DNA from: Entrophospora sp. SA101
Taxonomy: Eukaryota > Glomeromycota > Glomeromycetes > Entrophosporales > Entrophosporaceae
Length of the DNA: 24,271 bases
NCBI GenBank assembly: GCA_958430865.1
Contig: CAUDNR010001757.1
Span: 1,388 to 25,658 of the forward strand
Direction: 5' to 3'
Position 1 is the stretch's first letter; each line of letters opens with the position of its first letter. A model generated the notes under the pieces. The model saw only the letters and a program-made list of their open reading frames with translations, had not been told where the DNA came from and made no database searches. This document shows, in pieces, positions 9,612 to 19,765 of the stretch. Both the position numbers and the translations under genes were made by a program.

Positions 9612-9989
9612 AATAGCAATAAAAACCATGTGAGTTCTTCAAATTTTTATTATAATGCACCCGCTGATCTCTATCGAAAGTCCTTTCCTTCTTAAAAGAT
9701 CACGAATTAAAGATTAATTTTCGATATATTAAGCAATTGTAAAACTGATTTAGTTGAATGGTAATAATAAAAATCGTTGAAATTGTCTTGTTAAAGGAAA
9801 CCAATTGAAGTTGAACTGAATCTCTTTTCTGATAGAAGTTATTGAAATTATCTTGTTAAAGAAAAATCGGGTTTAGTTGTATAGCACCAATTATTATAAA
9901 TAAGAAGAAATTTGGTCTTCAAAAATAAATTTTTTTGTTTAAAAAAAAAAAAAATATATTCAATTAAATTGAAAAGTTGTTTTTTTTTT

Positions 9990-10215
9990 ACAATAAATCC
10001 TCTCTTCTCTTCTCTTCTAACAAAAATATCTAATTAGAATCAATTCTATTAAAAAATCCCCTTTTCTGTCAATAATTCAATTGGAATCAATTCTATTAAA
10101 GAATCAGTTTTTTCTTCTTTTCTTCAAAATATCAATTCTCTATTAAATTATCTTTTTTTCATTATCTTCTATCAAAAATATCAATCGGAATCAATTCTCT
10201 ATTAAAAAAATTATA
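9990..10215. repeat. Degenerate tandem repeat around GAATCAATTCTATTAAA
   Basis: GGAATCAATTCTATTAAA-like units recur near 10036, 10083, 10132 (partial) and 10189, spaced about 47-57 bases and separated by T/C-rich tracts (TTTTCTTCTCTTC). A related pair, GAAATTRTCTTGTTAAAG, occurs at about 9779 and 9844. Possibly the degenerate subterminal repeats of the transposon that follows; this is inference. Confidence 0.5.
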
Positions 10216-10245
10216 TGTAAGTAAATAATATTTAATGTTAATTAT

Positions 10246-11269
10246 TTGCTATTACTACATTTACTAATATTTAGATTTGAAACTTATTACGAAAATTGTT
10301 ACAATTTAATTAATTCTATTTTTGCAAAGGAATTTATTAAAATAAATTTCCCAAAAATAAGACTTGTTCCGTCCACAAGGTTTAAAATTTTTACAAACAA
10401 CTCTGGAAAAGAATTGACAGTAAAGGAAGCAATTAAAAATGACTTGGTAATTCCACCTTTGGAATGCATTAGAAAAATGATTGATCAAATAAATGATGAT
10501 ATTGAAAAAGAGAAAAACAAAGAGAAAAAAGAAGAAATCAAGTATTTATTAAAGTACATTCTTTTGGAATAACAAAATTTTGTGATTTGAACAAAATATC
10601 AAACTTGCATATGGCAATGTTGTTTCAATCTAATTTCATAAATTTAATCAACTGGATTGATAGTAATGTGAAGAGGTCAAATAGATTGAAAGAAAAATTA
10701 TTAAATGCTAATAATTATATATTAATTTAAGAGACAATTTAAATGTAACTATTTTAGATTTATGAACCTTGGAAAATCAGAATTACATAAATTACATGGT
10801 GATTGAATCAGTACTTAAAATATTTAAAGCATTCAAAGATGATGACAATGAAAATAATAATTTTATTTTGGCTCCAATATATTTATGCACTCATATAAAT
10901 GATGAAAAGTTTGATACTGCATATAATTTATTAGGCCATTTATCAGAAAACATTCAAAGTATTTATATAGTTATACACATAAACTATAATCACTGGGGAG
11001 TTATAAAATTAGATTTGAATACAAAGAAAATTTATTTTGGTGATTCTTTATTTTATGAAGCTCCAATTAATTTAATAACCAATATTAACAAATTATTTGA
11101 ATTTTATGGGGTCTCTTTTGAAGATGAAATTTATTACATTAGTGAAACTCCTCATCAATCTGGAACTTTAGGTTGTGGAATAACAATCTTAAATTATATT
11201 GAAAAAGAAATTGGAATAAGTAATAAATCATGGGATAGGAAAATATCTACTTATTTTAGACTTAGATAA
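10246..11269 (+). pseudogene. Ulp1-type cysteine protease (C48) of a Mutator-like element, damaged
   Basis: The frame 10769-11269 (166 codons, TTG-initiated, so not a true start) carries a SUMO-protease-like catalytic set: His in YNHWGVIKLD (residue 75), Asp in YFGDSL (92), Gln in PHQSG (130) and Cys in TLGCGI (136). The same frame extends upstream through NLRDNLNVTILDL, the usual entry motif of Ulp1 domains, but is cut by TGA at 10763-10765 where relatives would continue (perhaps CGA to TGA). Earlier pieces (10246-10572, KINFPKIRLVPSTRF to Lys/Glu-rich helix; about 10580-10729, NLINWIDSNVKRSNRLKEKL) probably belong to its N-terminal region in other frames. A FAR1-type transposase follows in the same direction. 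Known: plant KI-MULEs carry a Ulp1-like gene beside a Mutator transposase. The active-site residues survive although the reading frame does not. Confidence 0.8.
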
Positions 11270-11279
11270 TTCTAAATTG

Positions 11280-12550
11280 TAATTTAGAAGGATTTGATTT
11301 TCCATCAAATATTGGTGATTTAATTGAAAATAAATTTCCATCATTGCAATCGTATTTAACAGATGAAAAAATAGAATGTCAAAACATAGAATTGATGAAC
11401 GTGAAATCATAGAAATTGATGATTATTCAATGGAAATTGATGATTATAAAGATGAACATTTAATTGATACATCAATGGGTAGTGGCTGGTTTGAAACAAA
11501 ACAAGATAATTCTGAAGGAATTGATATAATAGGATTATCTTTGCCAAAACATTGGGATTCATTGGATAGTGCAATAGCATATGTTAAAAACTATGCAAAT
11601 GAACAAGATTCAGCGTAATCATCAAATCCTCTAGATCATATGGTGTTTACCTCAGGTGCAATCATTTGGGAAAACCAAGAAGTAATAGAAAAAATCTTGA
11701 TCCTTTAAATCAGCATGATAAACAATCAAAAAGAAAAGGTTGTCCATGGAAAGTGAATATCAGGAATTCAAAAACTCAAGGAATTCATATAACTAAAATT
11801 GAAAATATACATAATCACCAAATTACTCAAAATGAAATTGAACATTATACAAATTAGTGGATAAAGAAATCTGGGATGAAATTGAACTTTATGTCAGCCA
11901 AAAACTCAATTTGCCTCAAATAAGAGGTATACTACAAAAAAAATATCCAAAAATAAAAATAAATGATATAAAATTAAATAATCTGTAAAAAAGGTATCAA
12001 AAGATGATGCAGCAGAATTATACAAGATGCTGGCCAGTAAGAAATAAATTAATCCAGAATGGTTCGTTGAGTTCTATGTTGATAATGACACCAGAAGACT
12101 AAATTGAATTCTTTGGATGAATCCTGCTCAATTGAAAAACTGGTATAAATACAATGATATAGTACTGGACCCAAGTCATTTTATGAATACACAACGAAGT
12201 ACTTTATCAAAAAACATAAGAGCTACATTAAAAAGGCCCAGTTAAAAAAATCCAAAGATCGATCTACTCATTCTCAGTGTCTGAAATTGAGTGCGGGGGT
12301 TTGTGTTACATATTGAATTTAGCCAATCAACGTTAAATTTTCTACCAGAAGGACAAATTTGATTGGCTAAATTCAATATGTAACACAAACCCCCGCACTC
12401 AATTTCAGACACTGCTCATTCTCATGAAAATTTAGGGAATTGAAAAAATATTTGCCTAGAAAATTTCTTATTATAATGAAAATTTATTTCAGTCAAGTGA
12501 ATTTTATTGGCTATATTTGTCTTAATGTTGATGAAATGATCATTTGGTTA
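11280..12550 (+). pseudogene. Mutator-like transposase with FAR1/WRKY-GCM1 zinc-finger domain, frameshifted
   Basis: The frame 11376-11618 gives an acidic leader and then LPKHWDSLDSAIAYVKNYAN, the beginning of a FAR1 DNA-binding domain. A one-base shift near 11607 leads to FSVIIKSSRSYGVYLRCNHLG and then GCPWKVNI and HNHQIT (to 11857), giving the Cys (RCNH, KGCPW) and His (HNH) ligands of the domain. Further shifts are needed for EIWDEIELYVSQKLNLPQIR (about 11858-11920) and for NPEWFVEFYVDNDTRRLN, a TGA stop and ILWMNPAQLKNWYKYNDIVLD (12053-12172), the MULE linker and start of the catalytic domain. The core beyond is interrupted by a MITE at 12275 and I cannot follow the remaining catalytic residues. 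Four or more lesions make this a pseudogene. It may once have been fused to the protease upstream, since about 100 bases separate them without a clear end. Confidence 0.78.
12267..12422. mobile_element. 140-bp MITE with perfect 56-bp inverted repeats and 8-bp target duplication
   Basis: The element 12275-12414 begins CAGTGTCTGAAATTGAGTGC and ends with its inverse. Arms 12275-12330 and 12359-12414 match at all 56 positions around a 28-base loop. Flanks CTCATTCT at 12267-12274 and 12415-12422 are identical, an 8-bp duplication typical of hAT-type insertion. With no mismatch between the arms and an intact duplication it is young compared with the decayed Mutator element it sits in. Confidence 0.95.
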
Positions 12551-12839
12551 AATGATGATTAGCCAAGCATCCAGAAATTAATGATATCAATTATGACCAA
12601 AGCAAAAACTTACTGATTTGGGGAACACATTAAAGGATTTAAAGATATTTCTAATAAGGATTTTCATTCCAAATTATGCCTTTTAAGAGCTTTTTCCCAA
12701 GGATTTATGGGAAATTCTTTTAGACTATTATGTAGCTTCTGATGAACAACAAACTTTAAATTTATTACCATCAAGAAACCAAAAAGTAAATCAATAACTA
12801 CAAACTTGAAAAACTTGAATCAACAGCAACAATTAATCA

Positions 12840-13241
12840 AGATCTTACATTGCTTTTGCAAATTGGGTTGATTGAAAAAATTCACCAAATTCATCAAGGG
12901 ATACCAAATACAAATTCAAACTTTTATATCATAGTAATAGAGACAGCTGATTTAAATCCAACAGTATTTCATCAAAAGTGTAATCATATCAACAATTGCA
13001 AAAATACAAAATTCAGATCAATTAATTGGTGGTTATAATTAATTGGAATAGAGGTTTTTATGCAATTTTGTGTACTTTTGATTTACCAATCTTTGGTTAT
13101 GGTCATGTTACTTTTGGTTCAAGTGGTATTATTACTATTTATCCAAGGTCTTATAATAACATCAATATAGTAAACTATAATATATTTGATGGATTAGAAG
13201 TTTTTCAAGTAATTAAAAAATTCAAAAATACCAAAGTCTAA
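12840..13241 (+). pseudogene. TLDc-domain fragment, frameshifted
   Basis: Across two or three plus-strand frames the sequence reads as the core of a TLDc domain, as found in the BTB-TLD proteins numerous in these fungi. Around 12925-12985 is FYIIVIETADLNPTVFHQKC. Next comes the frame with STIAKIQNSDQLIGGYN (about 12990-13040), the domain's typical Gly-Gly-Tyr-Asn. Then WNRGFYAILCTFD, FGYGHVTFGSSG and the end motif GLEVFQVIKKF (13046-13241). Expected but altered: GGYNPL is followed by a stop and a frame change at about 13039-13046. The N-terminal half (BTB part) is missing. Known TLDc proteins act in the oxidative-stress response and V-ATPase regulation; this copy is a remnant. Confidence 0.68.
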
Positions 13242-13244
13242 TTA

Positions 13245-14080
13245 TTATTATTAAAATTTATTTTTGGTACAAAGGACTGTGCCAAATAAACGGAGCAATG
13301 TGAAATTTTTTTGGGTGAAAAAAAGAGTTTCAGCTAAATCCAGTTCAGAATGAAACAGCATAACTCTAGAGAAGTAGAATCAGTTGTGCTGTTGCAAGTA
13401 GTTATAGGATAAAATCACTATTATTCACAATTAAAATTTAATAAACCTGCACTATTTATTAAGTTGATTGGGCTTTAGCTAGCCATTTAAGGATATAACA
13501 TCTGATATGATTGTTCCCCAAAATCAATATTTATTATTTACTTAATAAAATTTCAAAATTCCAGTACAACATATCCTAAATATACTATGCATGATCTATT
13601 ACAGTATGTTCCGTCTACTGCAGAACTTGACAATTGGTAAAACAATTAGCTCCAACTTGGAAGAAATCCAACCACAAAGTTTTTGCATAATTTATTTCAG
13701 ACAATAGAGCTTTTGGATACAAGTACTTCCAGTTTAGCTCATACTTGTAATAAAATTGTATTTTAGTTTATTAGAGTTCTACAATGTCATATTGAAGATC
13801 CAAATCCACACATTAGTACAAAATTTTATTCAATTCTTGTCTGTGACAAGTTTGTTTGATGTATTCATTTATATATCTAGATCACAATTTCGTATTCATC
13901 AATTAATTAGTGTTCAAGGACTTGCTAGATTAGCAACAGCATACCAGAAAGTAAGATGTTTAGATATATTAATCATTATTTGCAATAATATTTTTTAGTT
14001 CCAAAAGTATGTTAAATTTCATAACAATAATGTTTTAAATGTAATTTATATTTATGATATAAATATTTATCATGGGAAGA
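13245..14080. other. No gene assigned between two pseudogenes
   Basis: An 80-codon frame at 13756-13998 (SRSQFRIHQLISVQGLARLA) and fragments such as VLQCHIEDPNPHISTKF in another frame hint at an old coding sequence, but I recognise no family and find no consistent exon structure. Confidence 0.35.
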
Positions 14081-14109
14081 AATCCTCAAACAAAAAATTA
14101 TTCATCTTC

Positions 14110-14502
14110 AAAAGAGAGAGATATTTGGAGATTGCTATATGTTTGCTCCTGAAGTTTTGAATAAAAAATCATATACTATAGTATTGATGTCAGTCATATC
14201 TATAGGTCAACAACCTTTCAGCAATGTAGGGCATGATCTATATCTTGTATTAAGAAGTTGTGGAGGTGTAAGACCAGGATTTTCTAATGATATTTCAAAA
14301 TTCTATATTAGCATACCAATGTATGGATGCTGATCCCAACAAATGTTCACCTGCTAATAAAGTCAAAGAAATCATTGATTATTGGAACAGTGCATTATAT
14401 ATTGGATTGAACAGTTCGGATAATAAAAATCGATATTCTAAAAAAATGTTTGATAAAATGGATAAAATAAATTTTGAACTATTTATACTAGTAAATTATT
14501 AA
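14110..14502 (+). pseudogene. Protein-kinase C-lobe fragment (tyrosine-kinase-like family expanded in AM fungi)
   Basis: The frame 14139-14333 gives YMFAPEVLNKKSYT, with the kinase APE motif, then GQQPFSNVGHDLYLVLR and GGVRPGFSNDISKFY. A one-base shift near 14316 leads to YQCMDADPNKCSPANKVKEI and then IIDYWNSALY and a polar tail (to 14502). This is the order of the kinase C-lobe after the activation loop. The part with the DVYSYGMLMWE-like helix F and its invariant Asp is missing between SYT and GQQPF, and the N-lobe, HRD and DFG motifs are absent. Relatives have RP where this copy has CSP after DPNK. So it is a truncated, frameshifted remnant. Such kinases, often linked to Sel1 repeats, are abundant in Rhizophagus (known). 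Confidence 0.8.
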
Positions 14503-14753
14503 TGTGTTAATATTATTAATATTAATACTAATATTAGTTTTTTTACAAATATTTTATTAGATTTCCATTACATTGGTTAATATAATGAATTTACCACCTG
14601 ATGAATAGAAAAATACTATTGTTCTTTATTGTTGTTTTTTATTAACGAAAAAATTTGTTATTAATCAAAGAAAAATAAAAAAATATCGTATTCACCTCTA
14701 GTTAGCTAACCAAACTAACCAAACTAACTAATTCTCTCTAAATTAACTAACCT
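14503..14753. other. Spacer with AACTAACCAA short tandem repeat
   Basis: AT-rich 3' flank of MOB2. About 14700-14757 has repeated CTAACCAAA and AACTAAC units, probably within the 3' untranslated region of the minus-strand gene. No coding sequence seen. Confidence 0.45.
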
Positions 14754-15826
14754 TTAACTAATACGACCATTATTTTCCATATAGACAATTAAACCTTCTA
14801 ACGGTGCCAATTCTTTCTTATCTTGCAATAAATTAAATTCTTTGGCGAAAGACGTGAAATGTGCAAATAATGAATTGAAATGTTTTTCTTCCCGGAGATG
14901 TAAGATTTGTTCATAATGATTATAATATATATGCGCGAATACTCTAAAACATTGTTTAAATATTGTTCTAGCTATTTGATGAAAATCTCTTGGGAATTCT
15001 CGACCTTTTTTAAAAATTATTGTCATTGTCATTAGTGTGAAGAATTATATGTTAGAATGATGTTATATTATATGTATGAAGAAATCTTTATTAAAAGTAA
15101 TATTTGTGTATTGACTTACCAACTTTTGTAGGAAAAATATTTTCATCATTGATAAGATTTTCAATCCAAGTCATAACGTAATCAATGTAAGTTGGAGCAG
15201 ATAACTTTGTACTCTTTTTTTGATTTTGATCTGTCCAAGTATAAGGTTCAAATCTAATAATGAATAACATTGATGATATGCATTTCAATAAGTTTAATTT
15301 TCTTATTACGAATCCTTTCATTCGTTTCAATATTAACAGAAAAATTATAAAACATTCACCCTGGACCAGCGCTCATAGTTGGACAACGGACTGCTGTACA
15401 AAAATCAGTAACGGTTCCATAAAACATATTAAGATATGTAAAGAATTCAACCACTATGATTTTTGGAGTATTTAAAATAACATGAGAATATTTCTTAAAA
15501 TAATAATAATACAAATCAAGCTTTTATATGCAAACCATTTACAGCAAACCATTCATCTTCGTTTACATGTTTTGGTAAAACAACGATTTTTTTAAAACTT
15601 CCTTCTACTAATGTTGCATCGATAAAAGGTTGTGAAAGAAATAAAGGACGTGAGACCGGGGTTGTTCTAGAACGAATAGTATTCTTTTTACTTTTGCTAG
15701 TATATATAATGTTTGATTAGATTGGTTATTGGTTAAAACTATCAAAAACTGACATTTTTGAAATGTTGATTGACATTTTAATCGTTTAATAAATAATGTA
15801 ATAACTTACCCTGACCAAAAATTCAT
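14754..15826 (-). CDS. MOB2: MOB2-like NDR-kinase co-activator (MOB1/phocein family), five exons
   Basis: Exons on the minus strand: 15826-15810, 15696-15536, 15453-15360, 15253-15120, 15004-14754. They sum to 657 nt (218 aa plus TAA), with GT-AG introns and matching phases. The start MNFWSG is followed by a basic KSKKN segment. Family marks include SQPFIDATLVEGSFKKIVVL, WFAVNVVEFF, YLNMFYGTVTDF, SAPTYIDY, IFPTKVG, FRVFAHIYYNHY and the C-terminal FAKEFNLLQDKKELAPLEGL. Zinc ligands Cys78, Cys83, His160 and His165 (C-x4-C, H-x4-H) are present, and the length is normal. The wording around VEGSFK, LNMFYG and HFNSLF is closer to fungal Mob2 than Mob1. Known: MOB2 binds and activates the NDR/LATS kinase Cbk1/Orb6 in polarised growth and cell separation (RAM/MOR pathway). 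No lesion is visible; this is one of three intact genes here. The MOB2 versus MOB1 choice is less sure than the family. Confidence 0.94.
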
Positions 15827-17630
15827 ATTATCAATATAAAAGATTAATGTAAAGTTTTTTAGTTGTGTGTGTATTTGAAAAAATTAAAGAAAAAGAATTT
15901 TAATTTTATGTACTAATGAACATGCGGAAATTAAATAGACATCTGTTGTTACACCACGATCTAATTTATAGACGTTACACTCACTATAATGCCACGTTTT
16001 AAATTATTATTACAAGTGGTGGTGCGACGCTTTTTTGCCTTTTTTTGTCTCATTTGAATAATTTCCCGTTTTATAAATTTATATTTCATAGGTTTACCGA
16101 TTGTAATGCCGAAATTATATCCGATTTCTTTAATCTAATTATTTTGTGTTCATTCATAAAAAGAATATTGAAACTGCCACAATTTTCCAAAAAGAATAAC
16201 CATACATCTCTAGTTTGTAATAATTTTGAGCAAGAGATTGGATATTTTACTTTATCAGCACCACCAAAAAATTATATAATGAAGTTTGTTGAAAAACACA
16301 TAAAAATAACAGCTGTACACTTCACTTGGGAATATTGAAATCAACAGCTAGACATTAAATCATTTGTTAAAGGATTTGGATAGAGGGGGATCAGATTAAT
16401 TTTTTATTTGCTAGAAATTTGTAGTGATATAAATATTGATTTTAATAAAGATTGATTGTTGGGAGTAGACCCCCGGCATTAATGAATGATAATAACGTAG
16501 CATATGAAACCAGGAGAATTCCAACAAAAGAACTTTACCGCTTGGCAGACAGAATATAATCAAGCAGCAACAACACAAAGATTAAATTGGAAGAAAGAAG
16601 AAGGCCAGGCGTTAATTATTGAAAATAATGCACCATCACCAAAGACCTCCGTATTGCTTGACAATTATGTCCCTCACATTCTCTCAAAACCATATTACTC
16701 TGACCAATTTTTATGATGAAGTTACGATTTAAAATTTATCATAGAAGGCAAAGAGCGATTGCAAAATGGGTTGGACAGTTCATCAAAAGTGAAAATATAC
16801 TACATCGCCACCACCAAATCACTATCACAACCAATAATGCAGTTCTTATCTCCAATGCAATTCCTGCAGCCAATACAATCACCATCATTGTCATTATCTC
16901 CAATACAATCATTACAATTACTGCAATTGCCGCCAGCCAAAAAATCGTTGCATTTGGTAATGTAATGTTTAATGTTTGCATGAAGGGGAAACGAGCAGGC
17001 GTGTGTAGAATTTTTTTTAAGGAACTTTGCCGCTTGGAACATCTTGGTCGTCATGTAGCTTTGAAGATATCCACCCGAATTTAGAACTCCAAAATTTGTT
17101 CAAAGTGTAACATGTTAACATTAGAACATATGAAAGATTGATTGTAGGAAGGCTTAGCAGTCCTCTGCATCCTCTGCATCCTGCAAAAAATTGTGACACA
17201 GTATAAATTCTTCTCTAGAAATATTCATTTCATTGTGACTTTAACAAGTAGAATGAATCAATATTCATTCATTCCATTTAAAAATGATAACGTTTTACAA
17301 AATTCCTTTTAAACCCATTCATTTCATTATTAAGCAATGATTTTCCTTGATGTTGATTGGTCAGATGCATTAAATGGGAAATATAATTGTGCAAGTTTTT
17401 TTTACTCTTTATTCTTGCAACTTTTTGCTTTCCAAGTTTCTTTTATAATAATTATTATTGTTGTTGTACTAAATATTGAATGATTTAATTATATTTGTAT
17501 ATTTCTTAAAATATTATTTTTCCTTTCAATGTAAAAAATATACATGATATAAAACAAATACACTATTTTTAATAATTGTAATAATTATAATTATATAATA
17601 TATTGTTTTTTATAATAAATAATAATAAAG
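15827..17630. other. Long intergenic region with weak ORFs and a Cys-codon-rich repeat
   Basis: Upstream of MOB2 and of the exonuclease gene. The frame 16045-16338 plus (97 codons, MSHLNNFPFYKF to HFTWEY, Phe/Ile/Asn rich) and 16504-16716 plus (MKPGEFQQKNFTAW) are ATG-started but unrecognised; either may be an exon remnant. 16530-16545 and 17022-17037 share GAACTTTRCCGCTTGG (15 of 16). CCTCTGCAT is doubled at about 17161-17179. The segment 17220-17630 is AT-rich with ATTCATTTCATT repeats and probably promoter sequence. Confidence 0.4.
16800..17054 (-). other. ORF with CxxC repeats over a degenerate CAAT-type repeat
   Basis: An 84-codon minus-strand ATG frame. After a basic start (MTTKMFQAAKFLKKN) it holds Cys clusters GGNCSNCNDC, GDCIGCRNC and KNCIIGC, i.e. 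CxxCxxC units, over about 45 residues. The other strand of the same DNA is a degenerate repeat of TCCAATACAATCA and CTGCAATT. A metal-binding peptide is possible, but a repeat read in a Cys frame is equally likely. No intron, partner or family recognised. Confidence 0.25.
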
Positions 17631-19422
17631 ATGACTTATTACAATAGAGGTACTTTAAACCCGAGGAGTATCATTAAAAGTTTAGACGAATCTGGAATAC
17701 CAAAAGTTTCTGAAAATCCGCCTGTTTATCAATTGGGAGAAATGAGGCATGGTAAATATATTTATCTTTATGTTTATGTTTTAGCAAAAGATGGCAATAA
17801 TTATTATAATAAATGCGCACAATTTCCATCAGTTATACCTATTTAATTCATCCATTTATTCATCAATCATTAACTAATTAATTTATTTACTTTAGCTGAA
17901 AAATGTTTTTACATATTAAAAAGATATCGTTATTGGAATCCTGGTTATGTAGGTTTTGACACAGAGACAACAGTGTTCAGACAAAAAGATCGTCGGCTAG
18001 TTTCAATGATACAATTGGCAACGCGCGATTTCTGTTTTCTATTTCAAGTATATAGAATCACAGGAGGTCATTCCGACTACTTTCCAAGACAATTAAAGAA
18101 TTTTCTTTGTGATGGGAGAATATTAAAGGTCGGTGTTAATGCTACAGGCGATAGTAATTGGTTGAGAGATTCGTATGATTTCGAGTGCAACGGTTTGGTA
18201 GATTTGGAGAAAATGGCTCACAGGAAAGGATATTCAGCGAATTCGTTGTCAGAATTGACAAGGATGTTTGCTGATCCTGGCCTTGTGCTAGAAAAATCAA
18301 AAAAAAAACTTTTTAATTATAATTTTGATCATCAGTATTTGACTTCAGAGTTGATCATATACGCTTCGGCGGATGCCTTTGCTGGATTTCAGATTTATGA
18401 GAATTTGTTAAAAGATAATTTGAACGAGGAATATTTAAATTACGAAAAGTTCAATCCTAAATCAACGGAAGAAGAGGATGTTGAATGTTATGAACTTTTG
18501 AACAAGGAATTGATTAGAGGCGATGTAATGAATATTTTTATTTATTTGCATTGCTATTATGCTAAGTTGTTTATAACGTGAAAAATAAAATTTGTTTAAA
18601 TGGATTTACGATAATTTTTATTTATAGGAATATAGAAAACATGTTATAATACAAATACTCGAAAAGAGATATGACAGGTGGGCCAAAACCAAACCAAAAA
18701 CAGATGATCGATATCTTGCAGCCCTTGATGCATTTGACAGATTTATTGAAAATAAGTTGATTATCAAAGTAGATGAAAATGGCGATGAAGACGATAGGGA
18801 TAGCGAAACTGATGATTCTGAAGAATCAAATTTCTATGACGAAGATTATTCAAATAATAACAATAATAGTGGTAACAAAAAGAGGAACGAAAAAAAAACC
18901 AAGAAAAATAAAGTAACTGTGAATCGAAATATAAAATATAAACTCCCAGGAACTTCCATTTCAGATTTGTTTTCAAGTAGTTATTTTTTCGAATATTGTA
19001 ATGGAAAAGGATTAACACAAGAAGAATCTGATTTGTTAAAGAAAGTATGGAAATTCGTTTTATTAAAAGACATACATAAAGATTCACTAGCTCGTGTATA
19101 TATGAACAATAGTAAAAAACAATTAGCAGCGGCTGCTGCTGCTGCCGCTGCCGCTGCTTCTTCTTCCTCCTCTCCCTCTACCTCTACCGATTATCGTTAT
19201 CATCCAACAATAAACATGAAATCTATCAAAGGGACGATCGATTCAATGACACGCAAAGGTGTATTTGTTTATGGAGAAAAATACGGTTTTGTCATAATAA
19301 ATCAGATTTGGTTAAAAGATTTTGAAAAAAGTTATGAGAATTTTATTGAAAGTGAGAAAGCACTATCGGAAAGTTGTATTATTGTTGATGAGAATAATCA
19401 GCAGGAGAAAGATTCAGCCTAA
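17631..19422 (+). CDS. WRN-type 3'-5' exonuclease (DEDDy) with acidic/poly-Ala C-terminal extension, three exons
   Basis: Exons 17631-17751, 17896-18524 and 18628-19422; introns of 144 and 103 nt start GTAAAT and GTAATG and end TTTAG and TATAG. The sum is 1545 nt (514 aa), phases consistent. The exonuclease domain spans residues about 45-215: Exo I GFDTETT (Asp62, Glu64), LVSMIQLA, Exo II KVGVNATGDSNWL (Asp126), GLVDLEKMAH, and Exo III LIIYASADAFAGFQIYENL (Tyr196, Asp200). All DEDDy residues are present, so activity is plausible. No RecQ helicase domain is linked, so it resembles stand-alone WRN-exonuclease proteins. Residues 300-345 are acidic, then Asn- and Lys-rich (possible nuclear signal KKRNEKKTKKNK). 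Residues 417-427 are poly-Ala followed by poly-Ser. The last ~75 residues (GVFVYGEKYGFVIINQIWL) look folded but I do not recognise them. Likely role: DNA end processing or repair in the nucleus (inferred). Confidence 0.92.
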
Positions 19423-19479
19423 ATTAATTGAAGCAAATAAACTGGTAAATTTTAATTAAAAATAAAATATGTGTATGTA

Positions 19480-19482
<3 letters not shown>

Positions 19483-19516
<34 letters not shown>
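19483..19516. repeat. (TA)n microsatellite
   Basis: About 17 uninterrupted AT/TA units in the 343-base gap between the convergent exonuclease and Asn-rich genes. An A tract of 21 lies at 19588-19608. Confidence 0.95.
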
Positions 19517-19520
<4 letters not shown>

Positions 19521-19765
19521 AATAATAATAATATAATAACTATTAATAAATCTATGATTTGTGTGATTAATTAATTAATGAATTTTTAAAAAAAAAAAAA
19601 AAAAAAAACAGGGGAAAGGAAGGATTTGAAGAAAAAAATTTGATTGCAAAAATATATACAATGATTTAAAAAAAAATTTGAAAATAAAAAAAAAATAATT
19701 TATAATAATATTAACTAAATAAGTATAAACAATAATAGCTAAATAATAATATTTATCTATTTTTT

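Noticed and set aside
9492..9695. 67-codon ORF with KFTYVKFKFTCVKFK
   Set aside because: Periodic translation of the GTGAAATTCAAAT inverted repeat; no coding evidence.
17752..17784. Possible 33-nt intron GTAAAT to TTTTAG within the first exonuclease exon region
   Set aside because: Too short, and the same GTAAAT donor joins in phase to the TTTAG acceptor ending at 17895, giving a continuous protein.
18764..19087. 107-codon minus-strand ORF
   Set aside because: Antisense shadow of the exonuclease third exon, which is supported by phase and motif continuity.
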